This document shows, one piece after another, positions 39,631 to 50,314 of a stretch of 64,000 nucleotides of DNA. Where the stretch lies: contig NC_079431.1 of assembly GCF_026213295.1 (NCBI RefSeq), forward strand, positions 11,964,575-12,028,574, in the 5' to 3' direction. Position 1 is the stretch's first letter. Every line of letters starts with the position of its first letter. Below the pieces are notes generated by a model. The model was not told where the DNA came from, did no database searches, and saw only the letters and a program-made list of their open reading frames with translations. The DNA is from Gadus chalcogrammus. Taxonomy: Eukaryota; Chordata; Actinopteri; Gadiformes; Gadidae. A program made the position numbers and the translations under genes.

Positions 39631-39990
39631 GCCAAATCTTTTGCAAAGCGTTCGTTTTGCGGATTGAAATGTAATTTGAATATCGCAACACACGGAGCGT
39701 GGCGAAGTGGATTGCAATCACGGGGACGCTATAGCTTTTCAATTTGTATAAAGGAACTCAAATAATTTGACAAAATGTTATTCTATTTGTATTGTTATAA
39801 CTTTTGCAAATTTAATTGAGGATTGCATTGTCACTTTGCATGTTAAAATACACTTTGAATAACGTATTTACAAATTACATTATAAAATTGCATAATGAAT
39901 TGTCAAATGCATAATGTAATTCCAAATTGCATTGCCATTTGAATTTTGCTACATATATGCTTCCATACGAACGCTTTGCAAAAGATTTGG

Positions 39991-40054
39991 CAAAACGGAA
40001 TCCAAAACGGAATCCAAAACGGAATCCAAAGAGGAATCCAAAGAGGAATCCAAA
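39991..40054 (+). repeat. 12-bp minisatellite, ~5 units
   Basis: Left terminal array of element B, the shortest of the four. Confidence 0.9.
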
Positions 40055-40079
40055 AAGTCAATATGCAAAGTGGCAAACG

Positions 40080-40135
40080 TATCAGCCAATCAGCGTCTGG
40101 GCGGGAACTACGTCACTTGCTTGTAATTTCCTTGT
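40080..40135 (+). promoter_or_regulatory. Promoter-like core: CCAAT box, GC box, CRE-like site
   Basis: Within ~35 bp lie gccaatcag (CCAAT box), gggcggg (GC/Sp1-like box) and acgtcac (CRE/ATF half-site), about 60 bp upstream of the 83-codon frame. The same core is found inverted at 39465-39510 and 40862-40900, and in part near 38712-38740. The promoter role is inferred from these motifs. Confidence 0.4.
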
Positions 40136-40173
40136 TCACTTCTAGTTCGTATGTGTCAGGTCCATGGTCACCA

Positions 40174-40425
40174 ATGGAGATTATTGATACGCTCCGAAGT
40201 TTGGCCGATGATGTGGAGAACAATCGTGTTGAAGACGCAGATAGAGTAGATAGAGTGCGTGTTCTGGGAGATAGGATAGACGACTTATCCTCACTGGTAC
40301 GTTTTGACGCCAGTGTGGTAAACACAAAGATTTCCCAAGTGCTACAGGCACTGGGTGCGAAACATAGGGTCGGGAGACCCACCGTCTCCACCCACTCCTC
40401 ACCTACAAAGCTCTCCACAACCTAG
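40174..40425 (+). CDS. 83-aa hypothetical frame in foldback element B
   Basis: Starts MEIIDTLRSLADDVENN in a good Kozak setting (accaatgg), with the promoter-like core upstream. It is the counterpart of the frame in element A. The last codons overlap an L2-derived tail in another frame. No known domain is recognised. The conserved frame across two copies argues mildly for past coding function of the N-terminal part. Confidence 0.4.
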   Translation: MEIIDTLRSLADDVENNRVEDADRVDRVRVLGDRIDDLSSLVRFDASVVNTKISQVLQALGAKHRVGRPTVSTHSSPTKLSTT

Positions 40426-40923
40426 CCCCCAGTTACCTCTGCGACCTCCTCCAAGAATACACTCCTTCCCGCTCCCTCCGCTCAACCTCTGCTGGACTAC
40501 TATGTATCCCCACATCACGACTCATTACGAATGGGTGCCCGGTCATTCAGCTGTTCAGCACCCAGGCTCTGGAACTCCCAACCCCCACACATAAAACAGT
40601 CAGACACCATTACAACCTTCAAGTCACAACTCACCTGTTCAAACTCGCACACAACGTCTAACTGATCACTGTCTTGATTGTTTGTTTGTTTTGTCTTGTT
40701 TTTGTTTTATTTATTTATTATTATTATTTTTCCACAATGTCTTGTTTAAACGATTTATGATAACTTTATGCTCTGTAAGGTGACCTTGGGTGTCTTGAAA
40801 GGCGCCCTTTAAATTAAATTATTATTATTATTACCGTGGAGATACCCTTGGAGACAATAGAAAGTGACGTAGTTCCCGCCCAGACGCTGATTGGCTGATA
40901 CGTTTGCCACTTTGCATATTGAC

Positions 40924-41012
40924 TTTTGGATTCCTCTTTGGATTCCTCTTTGGATTCCGTTTTGGATTCCGCTTTGGATTCCGTTTTGGATTCCGTTTTG
41001 GATTCCGTTTTG
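40924..41012 (-). repeat. 12-bp minisatellite, ~7 units
   Basis: Right terminal array of element B, inverted relative to 39991-40054. Confidence 0.9.
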
Positions 41013-41322
41013 CGGATTGAAATGTCATTTGAATATCGCAACACACGGATTGTGGCGAAGTGGATTGCAATCATGGGGACGCTATAGCTTTTCAATTTGA
41101 ATAAAGGAACTCAAAGAATTTGAGAAAATGTTATTGTATTTTTATTGTTATAAATTTTGCACATTTAATTGAGGATTGCATTGTCACTTTGCATATTAAA
41201 ATACACTTTGAATAACGTATTTACAAATTACATTATGAAATTGCATAATGCATTGTCAATTGCATAACGTAATTACTTATTGCATTGCCATTTGAATTTT
41301 GCTACATATATTTAAGCAATAG

Positions 41323-41462
41323 ATCACGCCAGGCTGTGGTATGTGCTCATTATACCACTGTTAAGGGGCGTTGTCCGGCCCCGACGCGCAGCGGAGGGCC
41401 GGCGACCCCCTTCACAGTGGTATAATGAGCACATGCCACTGACTGAAGTGATCTATTGCTTT
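41323..41462. repeat. Strong hairpin, arms ~60 bp
   Basis: Starts aagcaatagatcac and ends gtgatctattgctt. Inside, tgctcattataccactgt pairs with acagtggtataatgagca. The loop is GC-rich (ccggccccgacgcgc). It directly adjoins the end of element B. It could be a MITE or the folded end of a larger element. Confidence 0.8.
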
Positions 41463-41985
41463 TATACAACGGTTACTGTTATGGCGAAACGAAAGTCATA
41501 GACACAATACATTTAAAAAGAAACAAAGAAAGTCAAAGTAGCCGTTTTATTAAAGAGCCCATGCCATTAAAATCACATTTTTCCTATTGTTTGTTAAATA
41601 ACATAGGTCTGAATAAGTTTGTGAGCTGTGGTAAGTTTGAAATCTATGCAGTTTGTCTGCTGAATGCAATAGGCAATGAAAGGAAAAAGGCAGAAGAAAT
41701 GAGCTGATCTGGATAAGGTGACACTGTGACGTAGCGTTGTCAAACTATTATTCATGGCCCTGCCCACTTGGTTGGTTTGTAACCACCCACAAGAATTCTG
41801 AAAGAGTCGTGATTGAGCTAGTGCTAAATGCTAATACGTGTACGGTAGTTGCTTAGTTCGTAGTAACAGGCTAGTTACAGAATTTTGAATGCAATGGCAG
41901 AACGACATCGAAGTACATGAACTGCGACATGCTGCCTGCCGCCGGTTGCCGCGAGGCACCACCGCCACGAAGCACCACCGCCCGG
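41463..41985. other. Intergenic stretch without a supported gene
   Basis: The 83-codon frame at 41456-41707 overlaps the hairpin end and has no recognised domain. No other feature is seen. Confidence 0.4.
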
Positions 41986-42070
41986 CAGCGGGCAGCCGGG
42001 CGGTGGTGCCTCGCGCCGGCAGCGGGCAGCCGGGCGGTGGTGCCTCGCGCCGGCAGCAGGCAGCAGGCAG
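41986..42070. repeat. GC-rich ~34-bp tandem repeat
   Basis: The unit containing gcagccgggcggtggtgcct and cgcgccggcagc is repeated about two times with a partial third. It makes Ala/Gly/Arg-rich frames in all phases. Confidence 0.7.
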
Positions 42071-42089
42071 CGCGCGGTTCTGTCTACTA

Positions 42090-42922
42090 CAGATTGATGT
42101 GGAAGTGGAAGAACCAGAGACGTCGGAGAACCCGACGAAGTCCTTTGTGATTCATTATATCGTCTGGACGTGCACACAGCTTTTGGCCGCGATAATATGT
42201 ATTATTTGATATAGATATCTATGTATTATATGATATTATTTAGATAAAGAGCTCCAGGACTGTAACGCAATTGTTGTACACTTCCTTGTTATTTGGATAA
42301 CCGTTCTGCTGTTGGTGTGATGGCGCATAACACGTCGGACTCTCGTCTCTGGTATTTCTACAACGAGACTCGTAGTGGGGGTTATCTCAGCCATGGCCAA
42401 GGGATTGTTGACCGCGGTCGTCTCCCGCCGGAGTCTCGCTGCCGATGGACCACCGCCTCGGCTTCAGGAGGCGGTGATTAGCGCTGACCGCTGCCGAGGC
42501 GGTGGGAAGCAGGGCTCAAGCGGGATACATTCGCGGCCAACAATCCCCTTCTCCTCCATGTCGTGGTTCATGTACTTCAGGGAGTCAAAGCCAAAGTTCC
42601 TTTCCCCCAATTCATTATCAACCATGGCTGCGATAACCCCCACTACGAGTATCGTTATAGAAATACCAGAGACGAGAGTCTGACGCGCCATCACACCAAC
42701 AGCAGAACGGTTATCCAAATAACAAGGAAGTGTACAACACTTGCGTTAGAGTCCTGGGGCTCTACATCTAAATAATATCATATAATACATAGATATCTAT
42801 ATCAAATAATACATATTATCACGGCCAAAATCTGTGTGCACCTCCAGACGATATAATGAATCACAAAGGACTTCGTCGGGTTCTCCGACGTCTCTGGTTC
42901 TTCCACTTCCACATCAATCTGA
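42090..42922. repeat. Large inverted repeat (~305-bp arms, ~225-bp spacer)
   Basis: The left arm 42090-42396 (agattgatgtggaagtggaa ... gttatctcagccatgg) is the reverse complement of 42622-42922 with a few mismatches. Arms include tatagatatctat, which also appears in the tandem repeats that follow. A - strand frame at 42464-42718 starts in the right arm, contains a hydrophobic segment (SGISITILVVGVIAAMV) and continues through the spacer. The mirror frame in the left arm is truncated. Likely a foldback-type or inverted-duplicate mobile element; family unknown. Confidence 0.75.
42464..42718 (-). CDS. 84-aa hypothetical frame with one membrane segment
   Basis: Begins MDNRSAVGVMARQ, then ISITILVVGVIAAMV (possible membrane helix), then FGFDSLKYMNHDMEEKG and a Pro/Arg-rich end. 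No family recognised. It starts in an inverted-repeat arm and spans the spacer, so it may be an old transposon-borne exon. Confidence 0.3.
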   Translation of the reverse strand: MDNRSAVGVMARQTLVSGISITILVVGVIAAMVDNELGERNFGFDSLKYMNHDMEEKGIVGRECIPLEPCFPPPRQRSALITAS

Positions 42923-42954
42923 AGAAGACGCGGTCGTTTGAGATTCATAATAAC

Positions 42955-43358
42955 CTATCGTCTGGAGGCTCACACAGCTTTTGGCCGTGATAATTATATT
43001 ATATATTATATGATATAGATATCTATGTATAATATGGGTTTCTAAGAGCCATTGCGATACATCCACCGTAAACAGAGCGCATGGTACCGTGGCTACAAGC
43101 TGCTCAGGGCCAGGTGATAATATATATATATTATATAGATATCTATGTATATGGGTTTCTAAGAGCCATTGCGATACATCCACCGTAAACTGAGCGCATG
43201 GTACCGTGGCTACAAGCTGCTCAGGGCCAGGAGATAATATATATTATATATATTACATAGATATCTATGTATAATATGGGTTTTACGAGCCATTGCGATA
43301 CATCCACCGTAAACAGCGCATGGTACTGTGGCTACAAGCTGCTCAGGGCCACACCCCC
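42955..43358 (+). repeat. Tandem repeat, ~125-bp unit, about three copies
   Basis: Each unit carries tagatatctatgtat, gggtttctaagagccattgc (ttttacgagcc in the third), catccaccgtaaac and ggctacaagctgctcagggc. Confidence 0.85.
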
Positions 43359-43490
43359 ACCCCCCTCCTTGACCTGCCTTGACACGCCCACCGTAACCAG
43401 AGCGAATGGTACTGTGGCTACAAGCTGCTCAGGGCCACACCCCCACCCCCCTCCTTGACCTGCCTTGACACGCCCACCGAAACAGCGCGT
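43359..43490 (+). repeat. Derived tandem repeat, ~80-bp unit, two copies
   Basis: Units keep ggctacaagctgctcagggc but continue into cacacccccacccccctcct and ttgacctgccttgacacgcc. They look like a switched version of the previous array. Confidence 0.8.
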
Positions 43491-43899
43491 TTGGGGGAAG
43501 CTCAATGTGCGACTAGTTCAGAGTGGCTGTAACCCTGCACCACGGCTGAATTTCGGGGACGTCTTTGAATACTGTGTTTGTGGCCCACTAATACCTATAT
43601 TAAAGCATCTATAAAATAGCATGGGATCTTTAAAGACTACCAAAAAGTAGTCCCTCCTGGCTGCCTTCAAAATGCACGACGGTCGCTATGCAACACACTT
43701 TAGCGTCCCTCCGAGAGAACGGTTGTAACGGTTTCCACTTCAAGGCGCGGAGTGATACTTTCACAAAATGATCGGGCGTCATAGCAGTTATGTATAGGCC
43801 TATACGCTCATTATACGACAGTTAGGAACCAATCAGATCGCTGGATTTAGGCCCCCCGTTGTATACAGCTATCCAGAATCTATGGCAATCCGAATAGGT
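43491..43899. other. Intergenic stretch
   Basis: Nothing recognisable beyond short simple sequence. Confidence 0.4.
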
Positions 43900-44045
43900 C
43901 ATTTTTAACTAAAGTTTGACGTAGTCCGGAATTAACATTGTAGATATCAACAACTTCTTTCTGACTAGTCGTAGCTAATTACATTTTGAATAGTTGGAAT
44001 TTAGGATCAAGATATCTGGAACGGAATGTGTGACTAGTCGAGACG
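43900..44045 (+). repeat. Dispersed repeat R, copy 2
   Basis: Matches 37771-37915 (ggaattaacattgtagatat, ctttctgactagtcgta). Confidence 0.7.
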
Positions 44046-44137
44046 ACAGATAGACCTATCTGTAATTCAGTTTTGACTAGGCGAACCCAGGGCACGTGTT
44101 CAGGTTCTGTGTAAGAGGAGCAATCATCAGAGGTCTC

Positions 44138-44245
44138 TGCTGCTCAGGTAGGAGATTAGGGGTTTGTGGTCCGTCTGTATGAGGAAGTCCATCCCCACTA
44201 GATAAGACTGAAAGCGCTCACACAGCGCCCATGCAACGCCAGCGC
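44138..44245 (-). mobile_element. Ty3/gypsy LTR retrotransposon remnant (RNase H)
   Basis: On the - strand the reading is QIENVALAL, then after a one-base shift WALCERFQSYLVGMDF and LIQTDHKPLISYLS. The TDHKPL motif and the preceding ERFQ.YL.G are diagnostic of the RNase H domain of Ty3/gypsy Pol. No LTR, integrase or other Pol domain is seen nearby, so it is a short decayed fragment. Confidence 0.75.
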
Positions 44246-45834
44246 CACATTTTCAATCTGGCTGATCTACGCGTCTGCCTCTGTCATTGCTGCGTGAGAT
44301 TGAAGGATGAAGCCACCATAATCTGTCCCAAATCATTTCTTCCTGGAGTGTGCCATAGTGACTGTGTTCTGCTAGTTTATGAAAAACGGCAGGCCGGTTT
44401 CCATTCCCCCGGCATCTATGCAGTCGTTTGTTAAACCGGGGCCCCGTTCGTATATTGACATTGTGTTTTGCAAATGAAGTAATTTTCCAAAGCATTTCGT
44501 ACCCGGATGAATTTCTTCTAGCTGCTCCACTTAAACCCGTGTGCACAGAATGTCACTGCTTTCTCAACCATGGTATGGCTACACCATGAATTAACATGAT
44601 ATTCTTCGCCCTTTTCATCAGTCCCAATCCGGAACCTTCCAAACGGCGATCCAGGTTGGCCAATTACTGAGTGCAGAAGTCAAAGTTATCCGGTGGGCTT
44701 ATTGGAAAAAGGACTCTATTTTTCCGTTTGCAGGCTCGCACGACTCTGTCGATCTCACCGCTCCTGGCTCTCCTCTCTGCTAGTTTCTAACTGCTAGCTT
44801 AGCCTAGCTTATCCCTGACGGCATTTACACTGCACAGAAGTCCGTTTTTAATTTTCCCACCAAACCCATCTTTCAGGAACTCTGACGGCGCTTTGTGACG
44901 GGTTTCAAGCACTTCTGACACCAGGGAACAGGATCTATGATATACTGTGCAGGTTTAATAGACGGAGACACTCGATGTTGCCGGTGTAGCCTTGGGGTAC
45001 TTTATTGCATGCTTGCGTACGCGCCATGTTGATAAGATAATAAAATGAGAAGAAATTATGGGACCAGAAAAATCAGTGATATTTAGCATAGAAAATAATT
45101 TGGCGGATGTAATCGTGAGTTAACTATGACATTAATGCGAATAATCACGATTAAATATGTTAATCTGCTTGACAGCTCTAATAGTATATATCTATAGATA
45201 TTATACCTGGCACCATTCCAATATATCCTGTCCGCCCGCCTATACTTTCCTATTTGCTTTGTTTGGTCACGCCGGCTAATTAATACATAAGTAGTTATTA
45301 TTATTATTATATAGCTATATAGTGAATCAATGAATGAGGCAATAATGGGTTAAAATAAATATCAGTATAAATATCAGTATAAATATATGTGGTTCTTTAG
45401 GCATTAATTTACCGACAATTTTGTGCTGTGTGAATCAAGCTTTGTGCGCTTCATTGTGATACTGTTCTCAAACATACCAGGTAGACCATAGGACCATATG
45501 AAAATCAATGGATAATTTTTAATCTTCTACTTGCTAAAGTCAATAAAAAAGAGGTGTGTCGTACTTGCCCTGATTGGGTGACAATTCAGCAAGTGGCGTC
45601 ACTAGGCTGTTTGATAAGGGGGCTAAAACCCCGGATATTATTAATTAGGCCTCGAAGTCTTATAAAAAAAAAATGAAAAATGAACCAGGGGCATCTCAAA
45701 GTAGCCTGGGAGTCTTTCTGGAATGAGAATAAACTATTTAAAACATAACCAGACTGTTTACACCTCAAGTGGATTAACCTATCCTATCTCATATACATAT
45801 ATGTATATATATGTATATATATATATATATATAT
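44246..45834. other. Intergenic stretch, probably old repeats
   Basis: No exon or complete element is supported. Simple AT-rich sequence occurs at 45180-45390 and 45790-45834. Confidence 0.4.
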
Positions 45835-47580
45835 TAGGGTTGCCGCGGTATACGGTAAATTACCGGTGTTAGCCCGGGGGTGTTGAGGGCCACACCGTGT
45901 ACTCGGTGTTGCACACCGGCAACACTGTTTTTTTTTTTGGTTGTTTGTTCATTAATAAAGAAGTAGTATTCAGTAAAAATGATAATATAATTATAATTAA
46001 GAAAACTAAGATGTGTAGAATAGGCCACAGGTTGCTGCTCTGTGCGGGGAGAAATTGTCATGCCGAGAATTGAGCGTGCTTCCGTTACAAGACCGGTAAC
46101 CATAGCAACGCCGGGTAACAAACCCCGCGGAGCCCAATCCCTACGTGACTCCCCGCGCAAGGGCCATCCGGAGGCGCACAGAGCGTTTTGGCCGTGATAT
46201 TACGATATGATACAATATATTATACCATATATCATGGCGGCTGGTGGTTTTTAAAGTGAGGGAGGAAGGACTGCGGCGCTTGTTGCCATTGGCCTTGCTT
46301 GCACTGTTGGTGTATGGTGGGCATAAGAATGTGAGACTCAAGGTTGTTTCAGGGTGTTTTAGGTGAAGCTACAAATAGCAGGGAGGGGGAGTTATGTGAA
46401 CAAAAGGTATACAAAGCCACCAGTGGGCATCACTGTAATTTGAGAAGGAAAGGATCAAAGCATATGAGTCAAATCAGGCCTACTATTGATTGTAAAAGTA
46501 AAATAAAAAAATCTGGCCTATTATTGGGCCTGATTTTGCCCGTCACTGACTGAAGTTATTTACTATGGTTATTTTCAGTTACAATTGCTTGTAATGCTAA
46601 CAGTAAGTCATGCGTACCTAGCAAACAATGTAGCACTCACAACACTGGACGTTGGCCATGACTTCTGATTACCTTGATTGTGGGAAGTGGTCTACCTCTT
46701 TCTGAATGAATGGAAATGGTTTTTGTAATAAGACGGTAACAATGTCCTCCGTTCCAATGTTTTCCATTGTGCATTTAGGATCTCGCTATCGCAGATTCAC
46801 TTCTGCGTCTCTCAGACGGAGCAACCGCGGCAATGCAGACCGGGTTTGTTATCGACGCGTTGCCAGATTGGGCAGATTTCCCGCCCAATGATATTTTTTT
46901 TCCAGCCTAACATGGTTTTAAAAGTAGCCCAATTGGGTGGGAAATCGGACCAATCTGGCAACGCTGCTCACATCCAGGGATCCTGCTTAGTTGGTTCATA
47001 GCGCAGACGGATTAGATTTTTGCGCTAATCAGACCCCTTAAGGTCCCACCCCACGCAGAGAGGGATTTCCTCCTCTCTCCATTGAAACCCATGTTATCCA
47101 CCGGCCGCCAGTAAGTTCGGGAAAAATGAATGGGAGTGGACGGCGGCGGAGGGAGGACGTTCCTCCCTGAAAGTAATTGTCAATAGGCGATAGGTGGTGC
47201 TAATGTCCCTTTACCCAGGGAAACGAACAGTATATATTTCAAAGGGCAATAAAGTAGTCATATTTAAAGGGCATTAATTCATTACAATAGGTCGGGGTCA
47301 ATCTACATTTTTTATGTCTCAACATGTTAGGGAGGATCTTCCTCCCTCTCCCCTAATGGAGAAGCCTCCACTGCCATATATATACTATTATATATAAACG
47401 TTATAAGACGCCGAGAATTGGCGCGCTGCCAGCCGCTGTCACCGGGATTTGAGGGGAGAGTTGACGGAGAAGATGGCGGTTGACCTATAGTTTCAAAGTC
47501 AATACCGTTTATACCGTAATACCGGTGTTGACACGAGCGTATTACTCGGTGTGAAAATGTCCACACCGCGGCAACCCTAA
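45835..47580. mobile_element. hAT-like non-autonomous DNA transposon (~1.75 kb)
   Basis: Ends are ttagggttgccgcggt at 45835 and accgcggcaaccctaa at 47580, a perfect 16-bp inverted repeat. Subterminal sequences are also related (taccggtgtt and aataccggtgttg). It sits inside a (TA)n tract, so a target duplication cannot be read. The interior has no transposase frame and carries further small repeats, including a section with gggtaacaaaccccgcgg. The terminal motif resembles hAT families of fish. Confidence 0.75.
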
Positions 47581-47589
<9 letters not shown>

Positions 47590-47613
<24 letters not shown>

Positions 47614-48655
47614 TATTCATTTTATTCTAGGCAAGATTTTTGCTGGCGCCCCCTACCCCTTGGATCACAGCAGTCAATTTGACTACCAATGTTCATACAC
47701 TCAGAGAAGCTGCAAAGCTTTTGTCTTTGAGACTCTTTTATTTTAGATAGAAAAGTTAAACACCAAAACGTATTACAAACCAAGTATCAATCAATGAATC
47801 ATGATACAATATGGTATGCACAAAAATACTGCAGACGTTAGAACTTTTAATAATCAAACACTTTGCAGTAAAAAAGAGTCTTGCAAAACAAGTGAACAAT
47901 GAATCACTCATACTATAAGGTATGCACAAAATACTGCAAAGAAGATTACATGATGTTTACTAAAAAGGCATTCATAAGCAAAATAATAGATATGAGGTTC
48001 AGATTCAAATAATTGTAAATACAATTAAATTGTAGTATGGGTTTATCTAGTTTGGTTCTAACCAGAGATTAAACAAGCACTCAAGTGAAGTGTAAAAAAA
48101 ATAACAATAGTATATTATATGAAAGATATGGAAATGTAAGATATGCAAACCACAAACTATCATCCAAATCAGCTTGAAAATAAACACTGCTAGGTAAAGA
48201 GCTGCCATTCCTTTTCTGTTTTAAAAACAAACATTGCATTACTAGTTACTCTGGTTAAGGGTTGTTTACACGTTGCTTGGCAAACGCGCTACGCCCATTT
48301 GTATTTACTAAAAATAAAACACATTTAAAACCACATTGCTTCGATAAGTGAATAAATTAAACCGATAGCCATGTATTAAGCAGACTTATGTATAAGGAAG
48401 CCGGTTAGGCTCCAAGAGAAGATAAAGATAGAAAGCTGAACAAGAGCCCGACAAAGTGACGCAGTTGGCTATGGCAGCCAGGCCTACATTAAAGATAAAC
48501 AAATTAAAGTTACTGTATTTCTGTCTTTTCCTGTTTAGCCTTCTCTTCTTTCGTTCTCTTCCTCCCCTGGCGCCAGAGTGTTTAGGTTTCCTTGACATTA
48601 TGATGTGCAAATAGATAGATAGCAAATAGGTAGAGTCTATGGGGGGGGGGAGGGG
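47590..48655. other. Intergenic stretch
   Basis: AT-rich sequence with no supported exon. A G-rich tract (ggggggggaggggggt) at 48642-48658 marks the point where the second large repeat copy begins. Confidence 0.45.
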
Positions 48656-50314
48656 GGTATTAGTCTGGCTCTCAGTTCATTTTTGATTTCCAAGTGGTGT
48701 TATCAACGGCCGTAAATCTACAACCAATCAGAGCAACGTTTTTTATGAAAATGCCTCAACGGAAATCCTCTGTATAGTCATATCGAACCTGACCCATTTG
48801 CCAGACCAAATTAAACATGAGCTTGCCGATTAGGCTAATTCCAAGGCATGGTGCTCCTTGACGTGTGGGCAATGTACCATTTAGTGGGGGTATAATCAGG
48901 GAATATTGTGAACACTGTGTACAACGGTATATTTTCTTATTTTTTAATGAACAGAAAAGTAATTCTCTGACAGTGACATGGCGTTTAGCAGCGCTAGCAA
49001 AGAGAGGGAGGGTCCTTCTAACTATGGATATCCGACCCCGTCTCATGTTTTTGTAGTTGTTCTTCTTGTCATGTTCTTATTTTTCACGCTCGAGGCACTG
49101 TTTACTTGTATGTCAGATAATATGATGTAAGAGACAGAATTCCCAGCTCCCCCTCCAAGGGATTTATTGGGAATTTATGTAATGTTCATCATAATGTGTA
49201 TTAATGGTCTCTTAACCTCTTTGTGGTTATCCCCTGCAGAGCACCTGCTAATCAGGGACAACGGAAACTAGGCGCTCTTCTATTTTACCTGTTATGTTAT
49301 CTAATATTTATTTCGACATAACTACTGGTACTGAGTAATATAAACAGGGTTATATTACTTATTTTGGCGCCCCCTGCGGACGGATGCGCCCTTAGCATTC
49401 CGCCTATACTGCCTATGCCCATGGCCGGGCCTGTATTTATGTAAAGCATTATTAAAAAATGTGCATGGCCAGGCTAAATTTGCATGGCGTTGTGCTAAGC
49501 CCCGGATATTCAGAGACCTAGAACGCCCCTGCAATTCCGTCGCTCAGACTATACTTCAGACTACAGAGCGTAACGTTCATTAACACAGACTGGAGTCAAC
49601 ATCTTCCAAACGCCCTGTGCCTTTATCGGACTATTGCAGTAAGCCTGGGTGAGTCGTGTGTGATTCGCTCTTACTACTGGATGGTCTGTGTCAGCGAAGA
49701 TAACGAGCTCGGGAATCGAGGCAGGTGACGCGAGGCAGTAACACTTCAGAGCGATTCAAAGTTTATTGAGATACATGAAGCTAGTTTGTAGGTTCCTACA
49801 AAGGAAAATCACGCCTCATGACGTGAAGTCTATTCTTGTTATCTCAGGGCTTTTGCAACTCAGAGTGAAGCGAAATAGCGTCGTAGGCCTACCCATAAAA
49901 GGTGGCACAAACGGTTTAAAAATAGAATAATGCATATATGAAACATACATGATACAACAACTAAATTATTACACATCCCAGGTTCTGATGCATATAGTAG
50001 AGATTTTAGTTTCTAGCTTTGGATGTGATGCTTTATGATTCCAAACTAATGACAAATGAAGGAACTGTCATCGTTTGAACAGCACACCGGAACCAAAACA
50101 AGAACCCCAGGTAGGGGCATCTCTTATTAAAAAGCCTAGACATGTCGTCTGTCAACTTTTCAGCGGGAAGCTGAATAGGTCGGTGATTTGAGTTTCTGTG
50201 CCCATTTCGTGTAGCTCAATACCAAAAACGTATGTCTTATTAATTCCGATAGTGATAAATTAATAAATGGAATCACTTAGAAATCGATTTCTATAGTGTT
50301 TTTATTTCCTTTAG

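Larger units (their letters stand above)
38233..39960 (-). mobile_element. Foldback-like transposon A with long inverted termini
   Basis: Each end carries the same module in opposite orientation: an AT-rich arm, a 12-bp minisatellite, then gtcaatatgcaaagtggcaa and a promoter-like core (gccaatcagcgtctgg). The ends are about 38233-38745 and 39470-39955. Between them is a region with an 83-codon frame on the - strand (39166-39417) joined to an L2-type RT C-terminus and tail. Long termini with internal tandem repeats are the hallmark of foldback elements such as FB and Galileo; here that is an analogy, not a family assignment. No transposase is seen. Confidence 0.65.
39961..41310 (+). mobile_element. 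Foldback-like transposon B, inverted relative to A
   Basis: The order is minisatellite, promoter-like core, 83-codon frame on the + strand (40174-40425), L2 RT C-terminus and tail (to ~40840), inverted promoter-like core, inverted minisatellite, and inverted AT-rich arm ending at ~41307. The left arm is cut short after cgaacgctttgcaaaagatt. Together with A this makes a ~3-kb palindrome (about 38237-41307) whose inner spacer is ~39655-39967. Confidence 0.65.

Noticed and set aside
38561..41012. CRISPR-like array
   Set aside because: Units are contiguous 12-mers with no spacers, and the genome is vertebrate.
38485..41100. NPKR / ESKT / IPLWIP repeat proteins
   Set aside because: Six-frame readings of the 12-bp minisatellite; no start context or homology.
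45790..45834. Telomere-like or centromeric satellite
   Set aside because: Only a short (TA)n tract flanking a hAT-like element.
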